This document shows, in pieces, positions 8,916 to 17,808 of a DNA stretch of 64,000 nucleotides (positions are counted from its first letter, which is position 1; each line of letters opens with the position of its first letter). This DNA comes from Candidatus Mesenet endosymbiont of Agriotes lineatus. Lineage in GTDB: Bacteria > Pseudomonadota > Alphaproteobacteria > Rickettsiales > Anaplasmataceae. The DNA lies in the NCBI RefSeq assembly GCF_964019585.1, contig NZ_OZ026454.1, forward strand, positions 992,001 to 1,056,000, given 5' to 3'. The notes below the pieces were generated by a model that did not search any database, was not told the origin of the DNA, and saw only the letters and a program-made list of their open reading frames with translations. A program made the translations under genes and the position numbers.

Positions 8916-9059
8916 TAAGGGACAGCAGTATCAGTCATTGTCTAAGATAGCAGGACTGGCAATAGCTACAATGGCCCTTTATTTTTTGGCATGCGTAAAA
9001 AGTCACCTACAAGAAAAAATGCTTAAAACAGTTATTCAAGAGATAAAATTATACCAGAA

Positions 9060-10457
9060 AATCATGTGAGGAAGGATTAGAGCAAACATTCAATAGTCTC
9101 GATGCTCAACGTTTAGCCGGATATTCAAAGTCAGCAGCATGAATGCTTTAGATAAAAGATATGATGACGGTGGTTATTCTGGCGGTACTTTAGAGAGACC
9201 AGCTCTGCAAGAACTATTTAAGGATATCGAGAATGCTAAGTGTTGTAGTTTATAAAATAGATAGGCTTTCAATACTTGATTTTGCTAAGATTTGTTTGAT
9301 AAGTAACATTTGTTTCAATAACACAACACCGCAAATTCAATGGGATGCTCAAATATAGTCCTAATCAATATGAAAGAAGGGGAGAGATAAGCCTCAAAAC
9401 AGAAAGGATGGGAGCCCATTGGTTACGATGTAGAAGACCGTAGGCTTATTATCAATCAAGAGGAGACAGAGGTAGTAAGTTCAATCGATTTATAGGTTTA
9501 AAGTCGGCAGCTACCGTTGCTAGAGAATTAAATAACCAAGGGTATAAGACTAAAGCAGAAAGACCATTTAAAATTGCAACAGTAAGAGGCATCCTCACTA
9601 ATACTACTTACATTGGCTATATTACTCATAAAGGCAACCGAACAACATGAGGCAATAATTAATAAGGAACTATGGGATAAGGTACAAGAGGTTTTTATTA
9701 AACGTGAAGGGATAAAGCCTAAGGAAGAGTATAGAGCTCTACTTAAAGGTTTTGTGATAGTTGTAAGTCAGTGATGAAGGCTACAAGAAGAAAAATAAAA
9801 GGTATGTTTGGCAACAGTCATATAAGAGGTGCTTATTAAGTAGTAGTAGCATAGCTGCAGGAGAGATAGAAAGAGCTGTTGTTATGCAAGTTCGCTTATT
9901 ATTTAAAAACCCACGAACAGAAACTCATTTACAGATTTTAGATGATAAAAAAATCTCTCAATTATAAGGGATAGTTGGGACAATTTATTTCCAAGAGAAC
10001 AAGAAAAAATCGTTCGGAAGCTAGTTAAAGCTATAAGAGTGAGTGAAAGAATCTGCATTAATCCTACAGAACTTATAAGGCTTGCTGGGAATATTGAAGA
10101 AGGATCAAATGATGGTATGGCAAATGAAGAAATATTTTTATTTACATCACTAAAATTTAATAAAAGTAGCAACCAAACAGTAATACTATCCCCTGAATTT
10201 AAAGAAGAAAAAAGTATAATTTACTTAAAGCACTAGTAAATGTGGCAAAAACTTGTGGTAAATATGGAACTATAAAGGAGCTCTATTCGCAATAGGATCA
10301 AAATACCCACAACGTGTATTAAAGCTAAACTTTCTTTCGCCAAAAATTAAAGAAGATATTTTAAATGGCTCAACAAACTTATTTCCTAACTTTTCCAGTA
10401 TAAGAAATATACCAATATTGTGGCATGAACAGGAGAAGATTTTTTACGAACAGTAGG
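9060..10457 (+). pseudogene. WO-type large serine recombinase, heavily degraded
   Basis: Fragments of a large serine recombinase appear in order across all three plus-strand frames. The catalytic-domain piece DKRYDDGGYSGGTLERPALQ lies near 9150-9210. A recombinase-domain piece, GLKSAATVARELNNQGYKTK, is near 9500-9550, with RGILTNTTYIGYITHKG after it. A C-terminal stretch around 10039-10235 (ERICINPTELIRLAG) is followed by a final KLNFLSPKIKEDILNG segment near 10325. Many stops and frameshifts intervene, and the N-terminal serine region is not readable. This enzyme family integrates phage WO in Wolbachia, so the locus looks like the integrase end of a dead WO prophage. Confidence 0.75.
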
Positions 10458-10575
10458 GATTGCAATTTATTCTGTAAATCTAAACATTAACATCTTCTGT
10501 ACTTTAATGAATATCTTATAAATAAAAAACATCAAGAAAATAAATAAGTTGACTTAAGTAGAAATAGATGGATAG

Positions 10576-11221
10576 ATGACCACCACTGTAGATATCAGAT
10601 CTAAAATTTATATGCTACTTAAGAGTTTTATGAATAATAATGGTAATAAACGTAAGAAACGCTTAGAATCAAGAATATTGGCAAGCAAAGGACAAGCTTT
10701 ACTTGATTGTGAAATAATTGAATTGTTGTTATATGCAGTGCACCCAAGCTCGTATTACAGCTAAAGAACTAATTTAAGCAGTATAGGTAAGGTTCTGAAA
10801 TAGATGATTTGAAAAATATTAAAAGTGTGAATGTTGCAGTAATTTTCTGTGTGAGAGAAGCTTTAAACAGAGAGATAGATTAAAAAAACTGTATATAATT
10901 GGCAGAAATTGGTAGATTACTTAAGATTGGCCAATCGGGAATGGAAAACGTCAGGATAATATATCTAAACAAGAAATATCATTTAATAGCAGAGGAAATT
11001 CAAAACGTTGGTACAAAGTATCATTACATATAAGAGAGATTATCAAAAAAGCACTATTTAAAGGTGCAACATCAGTAATATAATCACCCAAGCGGAGATC
11101 CAAAACCTTCAGAAAATGATATTGAAATGTTTATCCTTAGCGTGTTTGGTATAGAAATGCTAGATCATGTGATTATTACTGCTGATGATCATTTTAGTTT
11201 CTATGAAAATGGATTGTTGTA
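10576..11221 (+). pseudogene. RadC-like JAB/MPN domain protein, degraded
   Basis: The first 62 codons are open and give the RadC N-terminal helical part (SRILASKGQALLDCEIIELL). The rest is scattered over frames: IGQSGMENVRIIYLNKKYHL-type sequence near 10930-10985, then NHPSGDPKPSENDIE near 11085-11130, which carries the JAMM metal motif. The terminal piece is FGIEMLDHVIITADDHFSFY. Phage WO genomes carry a RadC-like gene near the recombinase, so this fits a decayed prophage flank. It is not functional as read. Confidence 0.7.
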
Positions 11222-11488
11222 GCTATAAAGGGAAATTAATACTTCTATACAACAATTTTGACTTACTTTTGATAGCTGAATTACAGAGCTTAATGAAAGC
11301 TTTTTACAACATAATCTAAACCATATGAGTATGCTGTTTCCTTTAGTTGCAAGTAATGTAAGGAAAAAAAGTAGTCTAATTTTATCTATTTAGCTAATTT
11401 CTTAAAATCTTTAGATGTCCTTTAAGAGAAAATTTAACTTACGTCTATAAACTAAATATAGCATACAAAACAGGTAGAGGGGAAAAAT

Positions 11489-14400
11489 ATGGCTGTGGAG
11501 GAAAGTTCTTTAAGTAGAGATGACATACCGGAAGATTTATGGGAAGAGCAAATAGCTAAGTGGTCTAGTGAAGAGCTAAAACTAACAAAGAATCAAAGAA
11601 AATTAAATAGTAAATTTTTAAATAAATTGAAGAATTTAAGATTGTATTTAGGAGTTTATGATTTTAACACAGACTTTGAATATGACCGTCCTGGTGCTGC
11701 AGAACTTAAGAAATTTTTAGAAGATTATGAGAATGATCAAGATTTAAAAGTAGTATTTGATCTTAAAAGGGGAGAATCAAAAACAACAGTACTACATGAA
11801 GTTGTCAACTTTAATATTGATGTCCTAGATCTATTATTGAAAGCTGGTGCTAATCCAAATGTGCAAGACAAAGATGGAAAAACACCACTGCATTATGCTG
11901 CTGAAGATTATTGTATAGAGGCTCTAAGAACTCTTTTAGATAAAGAGAATATTGATGTCAATGTACAAGATCAGTACGGAAAAACACCACTGCATTATGT
12001 TGCCGATAATAGCGGCTCCCATGAATGTGATGAGAGTATAAGTTGTCTTTTGGAGCAAGGAGCAAGAGTTGATATTCAAGATAATTATGGCAATACACCA
12101 CTACATTACGCAGCTGATCGTGGATATGTTGATGGAATAGAGTTACTTATAGAAAAAAATCAAGGAATTAATCTTATAAATAAGGATAAAAATACAGCAT
12201 TACATCTTGCTCTCTATAATAAAGATGTGCGGATTTCAGAATGTATTTTAGATGAAAAATATAGAGATGTAGAAGTAAATATAAGCAATAGAAAGGGATG
12301 GACACCACTGTTACTTGCTGCTCTACTAAATTCTACGCCAGTAACTCGTAAAATATTAGAAAGAGGAGCAAATATAAAATATACAGATAGCGAAGGTAAT
12401 AGCGCTCTACATTATGCTGCATGTAATAGCCATACAGGAGATAATCTAAAAACTACAAAATGTGATTTACTTTCGCCAGATAATGATCCGTTAAATAGCA
12501 ACAGTAATGATTATTCTGAAGATACAGCGGTGAAAAATGTAAATGAGCTTATCGCTGCAGGTATAGATGTTAATATTTGTAATAAAAATGGTAACACATC
12601 GTTGTTTTTTGCTGTTGAAGATATAAAGCCTGAAGTGGTCAAACAGCTTTTACGGCAAGGAGCAAATGTAGAAGCAGGGGATAGATATGGCTATACAGCA
12701 CTTCATTATGCAGTAAAAATAAGAAGTTTAAGAATGTTAAAAATACTGCTTCCTCATCAGGTAGATAGTGATGGAATTGAGAGTGATGAAGAGATAGATG
12801 GTGAAAAAGCTAAAATTCTGCTTTCTGAGGCTGTGGATAAAAAAGGAAATACACTTTTGCATCACGCAGTTAAACTAGGATGTAGTAGGGAAATGCTTAA
12901 CTTTCTTGTAAAGAATGGGATAGATATTAATGAAAAAAATAAAAATGGAGTAGCACCAATTCATATAGCTGCTAAATATGGGCATGAGCATCTTATGGAT
13001 TTTTTTATAGAAAACAAAGCAGATATTAATGTTCAATGTGGAAATTTTGTAGAATCGGAAATTGAATCTGCAAAAGAAAAGTTTATTAACATGCAAGATG
13101 GCAGTGCTGATGAAAGCAGTGTTATATATATTAAAAATGATGCTAAGTACAAAAAAGCAACACCCATGTCAATAGCCACTAGCAATAGTCATAAAGATGC
13201 TGTGAAAAAGTTATTGTTGCAAGGAGCAAAGCCAAGTATTGGTAATGATAAGGGTTGGACACCTATACATATAGCGATTAGAAAAGCATTTGATAAGAAT
13301 TGTGAAGAAGAAGAAAGAGAAAAAGCATATCAAATTATAGAAAAGCTAGCAGTATTTTCTAATATTGAATATTTTAGACCAAAGGATCTCATTAATAAAA
13401 TGATTGCAAAAACAAAAGAGGTATTGACTGGTGGGACCAAAGGGCTACCAAACATTATACAAATGGCAAATGAAGATAGAAGAATTAGAGATATAATAGA
13501 AAGTGCTTTAAAAAGCAGAGAAAACAACCAACCATCAACTGCTCCAATAGATGAATATGCGCCTAGTGCTCCACTTGATGATAGTTTTTATGATAAGTTA
13601 GGATCTTATGTTGAAGAAATACCTGATCTTTATCCCGATTTTGTACAGGAATTTGATCAAGCACTAGAAGAAAACACTAATGTAGATATTACATGGCCTT
13701 CTGAACAAAAAAATATAGAAGAAATACCTGATAGCAAATCAGATAAGTTTTTAGATAGAATGGCTAAGGATATCGTAGAACTAAATAAAGCTGTAAATGA
13801 AGCGTTAGAGTTGGGAATAAAAATAAAACATGGTTTTGTCGATTCAGTTATGGCAGAAGTTGAACAATTGAATGGAGTAAAGGAAAACCCTAAAATTGCA
13901 AGTGATATAATTTGTAAGCTGATATCAAAAGGAGCAGATATTAGTAAATATCAGAAAATGAATGAAGAGTTGGAAGTATTATTAAGAAATCACAAGGTTA
14001 AAATGCAAAAGGCTTACTCTGAATTTTCTAGCCTGACTAGAGATTTATATGATGTAGCAACAAAAGCGACATACAAAGGTGAAGTAAGCCACGTAGAGAT
14101 AGACAATACTACTTTTTATCTGGAATATTTACCAAACAGTATAATAGATACTGCTAAAATTATAGATGGAACAAAGAATTTAGGGTTAAACCAAGGGAAT
14201 ATAATGCTTGGTGGTAATATAATTAAAATAGGCAGTAGTGAAGTAGAAATTGAGATAAGGGATAAAGTAAGGAATTACACAAACCTTTCAAACAATAGTA
14301 ACATTATGCTCACTTTTTGTACTAGCCTAGGAGAGTTAAAAGTTAAGTTATGTCATAATGTGCAAAATGAAGATGTGATCGAAATAAAAGTATGTGATCG

Positions 14401-14659
14401 AGAAAAATTTGAGCAATTAGTCAGCAGTCAGGAAGAGATAGGAAAGAATTGCTTATTAGGAGGATTAACTGTTTGCGATGCTATTAAGAAAGGATATTTT
14501 ACAAGACCAGAAAATTCTGAAATAATACAGGATATATCTCAAGATACTGAGGAGAGGATGGATTGTATAGCTCAAGGAAATAATAAAGTAAATACAAAAA
14601 ATATCTGGCAAAATATGTTAGAAACAAAAAGAGAAAGCAGTTGTGAGAGAGGGATGTAA
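11489..14659 (+). CDS. Large ankyrin-repeat protein with C-terminal beta module
   Basis: A 1056-aa protein; ATG 11489 follows a clear gagggg ribosome-binding site. About a dozen ankyrin repeats fill residues 105-610, many near consensus (KTPLHYAAEDYCIEALRTLL, NTPLHYAADRGYVDGIELLI, APIHIAAKYGHEHLMDFFI). Residues 610-860 are non-repeat and charged. Residues about 863-1010 form a beta-rich module ending in a GGLTVCDAIKKGYF motif, which recurs in the 268-aa neighbour and in the giant protein at 43965-53273. No signal peptide or membrane helix is evident. It is the first intact gene after the dead recombinase and RadC genes and resembles ankyrin cargo of the phage WO eukaryotic association module. 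The host target is unknown. Confidence 0.88.
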   Translation: MAVEESSLSRDDIPEDLWEEQIAKWSSEELKLTKNQRKLNSKFLNKLKNLRLYLGVYDFNTDFEYDRPGAAELKKFLEDYENDQDLKVVFDLKRGESKTTVLHEVVNFNIDVLDLLLKAGANPNVQDKDGKTPLHYAAEDYCIEALRTLLDKENIDVNVQDQYGKTPLHYVADNSGSHECDESISCLLEQGARVDIQDNYGNTPLHYAADRGYVDGIELLIEKNQGINLINKDKNTALHLALYNKDVRISECILDEKYRDVEVNISNRKGWTPLLLAALLNSTPVTRKILERGANIKYTDSEGNSALHYAACNSHTGDNLKTTKCDLLSPDNDPLNSNSNDYSEDTAVKNVNELIAAGIDVNICNKNGNTSLFFAVEDIKPEVVKQLLRQGANVEAGDRYGYTALHYAVKIRSLRMLKILLPHQVDSDGIESDEEIDGEKAKILLSEAVDKKGNTLLHHAVKLGCSREMLNFLVKNGIDINEKNKNGVAPIHIAAKYGHEHLMDFFIENKADINVQCGNFVESEIESAKEKFINMQDGSADESSVIYIKNDAKYKKATPMSIATSNSHKDAVKKLLLQGAKPSIGNDKGWTPIHIAIRKAFDKNCEEEEREKAYQIIEKLAVFSNIEYFRPKDLINKMIAKTKEVLTGGTKGLPNIIQMANEDRRIRDIIESALKSRENNQPSTAPIDEYAPSAPLDDSFYDKLGSYVEEIPDLYPDFVQEFDQALEENTNVDITWPSEQKNIEEIPDSKSDKFLDRMAKDIVELNKAVNEALELGIKIKHGFVDSVMAEVEQLNGVKENPKIASDIICKLISKGADISKYQKMNEELEVLLRNHKVKMQKAYSEFSSLTRDLYDVATKATYKGEVSHVEIDNTTFYLEYLPNSIIDTAKIIDGTKNLGLNQGNIMLGGNIIKIGSSEVEIEIRDKVRNYTNLSNNSNIMLTFCTSLGELKVKLCHNVQNEDVIEIKVCDREKFEQLVSSQEEIGKNCLLGGLTVCDAIKKGYFTRPENSEIIQDISQDTEERMDCIAQGNNKVNTKNIWQNMLETKRESSCERGM

Positions 14660-15301
14660 ACTATATTTTACATTTGTTGCCAATGTACGATCAGAAGTTT
14701 TAAGGAGAAAATTATTAGTATGTATAGTCAAAATTTGTAAAATTTCATCTCTCAATTCCCTATTATCTAAGCTACTACTCAAAAACTTTAAGGTTTATTA
14801 TCAGAGCTTCTGTTTAAAGAACTCGTTTTTAAAACTGATCAATGTCTTCATTACTGAGATTCTCCTCTTCAACTAGTTGGCAAAGAAAATAAGGGATAAT
14901 TAGTGTTAATTTTGGATTAGCTAAATACTCGGTAACAATTATAATTTTAAAGATTTCAAATTTCTCTGCACAAACTTTGAAATGCTCCTGTTTTGATTAA
15001 AGTTGCATACTCTTCTACATCATTAGAAAGAACACCTTTAAAGATAACTAAGAAAAACTATAGTACCCACCTTAAGCTCGTTGGATTTTCTCATTCTTAC
15101 TTTTGTTGCAGTGTAGGTTTGCAAATAAAAGAACAAGTGCTACAAACTCAAGAAACAACCAATATGAGCATGCCAACTCAAACAGCAATTCGCCAAAGGT
15201 TACATATCACCAATACTAATGGTACAGTAACACTTGATTATCAGTGTTTTGTGAAACTGAGCAAACTTGTTTTACTTACTGATGACCTATATTTTATAGA
15301 A
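14660..15301 (+). other. Gene-poor stretch with possible minus-strand gene scrap
   Basis: No complete gene is supported. On the minus strand around 14835-14975 a run of about 45 protein-like codons (including EYLANPKLTLIIPYFLCQ) ends at a stop, which suggests a decayed gene. The short plus-strand ORFs here are not protein-like and have no good ribosome-binding sites. Confidence 0.35.
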
Positions 15302-16108
15302 TTATACTAATACCTTCTTTTGTTCTTGTGCTGCCATGTCTACATTTGTTACATTTGTTGAAGGTTGTAACTGTGATGCTAATAATTCATGTAAAGGCTT
15401 TGCCTCATATTGCTTTCCTATTTTTACATTATTTGCAGCTAATTGCTCTACAGTAATGCCATTGCGTTCAAGAAATTTTATAGAACCATCATCACTAATG
15501 TTAACTTTAATATTACATTCTTTTTCTTCAAAACGCCATTTTAGAGTCATGTTATATGATCCATTAGCTATTTCATAAATTCTTATTCCATTTTCATCAA
15601 CCCGGCCACGTATTCCTCTTTTTTCGTCTTGATTAGGTAACAACAGTGTAATTGCTGTTATTTTATTCTTTTTACAAAAATCACTATTCAGGATATCACT
15701 AATGCTTATCTCTCCTTTATTATTATTCAATATAATCCTTGCAGTTAACATAGTTATAACTGGACTTCTCACTCTAAGCTGCACAGATTCAAGAGTGCCA
15801 TTATTTATATATTTAGAAAATTCTTGCTCAGTTTCGTTAATAATGCTACCCTTAAGGTACTTGCCATGGTTTTTATTCTCTGAGTTACCAAGATCATTAG
15901 AAAAAAGGGACTGTATCTGTTTTTCATCGTCACAATCTATGTATTCATACTTGCGTTCATTTTTAGTCCCTAAAAATGAATGATCGTCTGCTCTTGCTTT
16001 ATTATTTGGAGAAAAAATAAAAGACTCATTAGAAGGATTACTACTGACATTAGGAGTAATAACAGCTTCAATTAGAGATATAACTTCAGTATTAGTATTG
16101 TTTAACAT
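15302..16108 (-). CDS. Unknown protein carrying the shared C-terminal beta module
   Basis: A 268-aa protein starting MLNNTNTEVISLIEAV, with a strong gggggat ribosome-binding site before ATG 16108. Residues 1-95 are polar and of no known family. Residues about 105-260 form a beta-rich domain containing LNSDFCKKNKITAITLLLP, a GIRIYEIANG strand and an NMTLKWRFEEKECNIKV strand, ending in AKPLHELLASQL. The same order of motifs is found near the C-terminus of the 3102-aa ankyrin/protease protein (LNSDVCKSNHLTT, PTKIKVWLSRE, IGGIPLKEALMRG) and, more weakly, in the 1056-aa ankyrin protein. This gene is the module without ankyrin repeats. The function is unknown. Confidence 0.75.
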   Translation of the reverse strand: MLNNTNTEVISLIEAVITPNVSSNPSNESFIFSPNNKARADDHSFLGTKNERKYEYIDCDDEKQIQSLFSNDLGNSENKNHGKYLKGSIINETEQEFSKYINNGTLESVQLRVRSPVITMLTARIILNNNKGEISISDILNSDFCKKNKITAITLLLPNQDEKRGIRGRVDENGIRIYEIANGSYNMTLKWRFEEKECNIKVNISDDGSIKFLERNGITVEQLAANNVKIGKQYEAKPLHELLASQLQPSTNVTNVDMAAQEQKKVLV

Positions 16109-16274
16109 AAATCCCCCACTAAATAATACAAAATTAGCATATAAATATTATGCTAGGTAGTCAACATATATTTAGAAAAATATGTTTTTATAAAATGCTA
16201 TTTTAAACTTCTTTGTAAGTGCAAACGAATATTCATATGCACTACTCGGTTTATTTAAAATACCACTCAAACAA

Positions 16275-16485
16275 ACTTATGATGCATTTAAAATCCAGAA
16301 AGTAAAGATGGTGGGATTACCGAATGGCAGAAGAATAAGGGTATGAGAATAGATCACATTCTACTATCACCAGAGGCTACAGATAGGTTAGAGAAATCAA
16401 CAACAAAATGCGTGCAAAAGAAAACCCATCAGATCATGCTCCTGTTGTGTGTGTTTTAGAAGAAAGCATCAACTATTCCTTTTAA
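16275..16485 (+). pseudogene. Exonuclease III-like C-terminal scrap
   Basis: Two adjacent frames give RGMRIDHILLSP-like sequence (here KGMRIDHILLSPEATDRL) and then KENPSDHAPVVCVLEE. This matches the C-terminal catalytic end of exonuclease III/AP endonucleases, whose SDHAP motif holds the active-site Asp-His. One frameshift separates the two parts and everything upstream is missing. The rest of the 16109-16653 gap shows nothing recognisable. Confidence 0.55.
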
Positions 16486-16653
16486 AAGGTCTTGTTTTGT
16501 CAAAATAAAGAATATCAATTACAACCAGCTAAAGCTAATAATTTGAGTAAACGCTTAAAATGCTTTGCAAAACCAAATTATTTTGGCCGTTTTGATAAAA
16601 TGTGAGTAAAACTGATAGAGATTTATTAAAAATTTAAAAAAAGAGGGGTGGAA

Positions 16654-17808
16654 ATGCATAATTTATATCAAATCTTAGGGGTGAATAAAAACGTACCTAC
16701 TTATGCTATTAAAAAGGCTTATAGAGATAAGGCATTGTATGAACACCCTGATAAAGGTGGTAGTGCGCAAAAAATGGCATTACTGACAACAGCTTATCAA
16801 ACCTTAAGTGATCCGATTGAAAGAAAAAAATTTGATCAAGAGTGGGAAATTTTTAATTCATCTCATGATACTGAAATATCCTTAACACCATCAGGTTATT
16901 TACCTACAGCAGGTACTCCATTTTCAAGGTCTTTTAGACAGCAACATGCACAACTTGTAGGTCAATACCAACAGAAACCACTTAATCGAAATCAGTCTTC
17001 GTCATATCTAAAGGCTTTTCATTCCGATCTTATGAGTAATGTTGCAGATGATCTATTTTCTTTTATTAAAACAAAAGAGGACTTAGGAACAAAGTTGAAT
17101 ATAGGGTCTTTAACGCCAGAAAAAGCAGCTGAATATTTTATCAAATTTTTGCGAGGTGATTATTTCGGAAATAGCTTAAAAGATTTAAGCAAAGCATTTT
17201 ATCAAAAAATTAAGCAGCTAGAAACTTTAGGCCAACAAGCTGATTATGAGTTTCAATTATACCATGGCATTTATGAAATTTTGCTAGTAGCAGCTAAAGA
17301 AAAAACACCCACTGTAAAGATCTTATTTTCACTACATAAAATTACTGAGTATGCAAAACACAATACTGACCAATCCATGGGTTTTATGGCTCCCCTACTG
17401 CAAAGTAGATATTTTCATAGCTTGTTTTCACAGGCCTTGCATTATTATTGGTTATCTGAAGAGAGCATATTGGATGAATCATATGCAAAAACTTTTAATG
17501 GACAAGCAGCAGTTGAAAATTTAATTGAACGTTTAAAATCACAGTTATCTGAAAACCGCAGCACAAGTAAATCGAACGATCAGGTAGCTAACTTACTTCG
17601 ATATGCGCGCCTGTTGTTAAGATTAGAAAAAGATCTAAGTAAACGTTCAGATATAACTGATCATGCTGCCTTTTACCGAGCTTCCATTTGCTCGATTGGT
17701 TGCCTACACTCATGGGATTTGCCGAGCATGCAATTACTGTTAATACCTTATTACAAGCTGGAATTACACTGCAAAAAGCTGCTGCGCAAGAATCAGATTC
17801 TATACTAA
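16654..17808 (+). CDS. DnaJ-domain protein, N-terminal part before frameshift
   Basis: ATG 16654 (MHNLYQILGVNKNVP) is chosen because a gagggg ribosome-binding site lies 5 bases before it. Residues 1-65 are a J domain with the diagnostic HPD tripeptide (EHPDKGG), which would recruit and stimulate an Hsp70/DnaK. The following 280 residues are helical and of unknown family. After FYRASIC near 17690 the reading changes to junk (SIGCLHSWDLPSM) while the family-like sequence LLDWLPTLMGFAEHA continues in the next ORF. The original gene thus spanned 16654-21212, about 1520 residues, and is now split by a -1 type frameshift. It could be a pseudogene, a sequencing error or, less likely, programmed frameshifting. 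Confidence 0.7.
   Translation: MHNLYQILGVNKNVPTYAIKKAYRDKALYEHPDKGGSAQKMALLTTAYQTLSDPIERKKFDQEWEIFNSSHDTEISLTPSGYLPTAGTPFSRSFRQQHAQLVGQYQQKPLNRNQSSSYLKAFHSDLMSNVADDLFSFIKTKEDLGTKLNIGSLTPEKAAEYFIKFLRGDYFGNSLKDLSKAFYQKIKQLETLGQQADYEFQLYHGIYEILLVAAKEKTPTVKILFSLHKITEYAKHNTDQSMGFMAPLLQSRYFHSLFSQALHYYWLSEESILDESYAKTFNGQAAVENLIERLKSQLSENRSTSKSNDQVANLLRYARLLLRLEKDLSKRSDITDHAAFYRASICSIGCLHSWDLPSMQLLLIPYYKLELHCKKLLRKNQILY

Noticed and set aside
10039-10236. 65-codon ORF as a separate gene
   Set aside because: Its sequence is the C-terminal part of the decayed serine recombinase, and flanking fragments continue the same protein.
14643-14876. 77-codon ORF overlapping the end of the 1056-aa gene
   Set aside because: No ribosome-binding site and cysteine/leucine-rich low-quality sequence; the opposite strand looks more protein-like.
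14993-15310. 105-codon plus-strand ORF
   Set aside because: No ribosome-binding site or family resemblance, and it overlaps the end of the well-supported 268-aa gene.
17660-17700. Programmed -1 ribosomal frameshifting in the DnaJ gene
   Set aside because: No convincing X-XXY-YYZ slippery heptamer in the correct frame was found at the junction; an indel is simpler.
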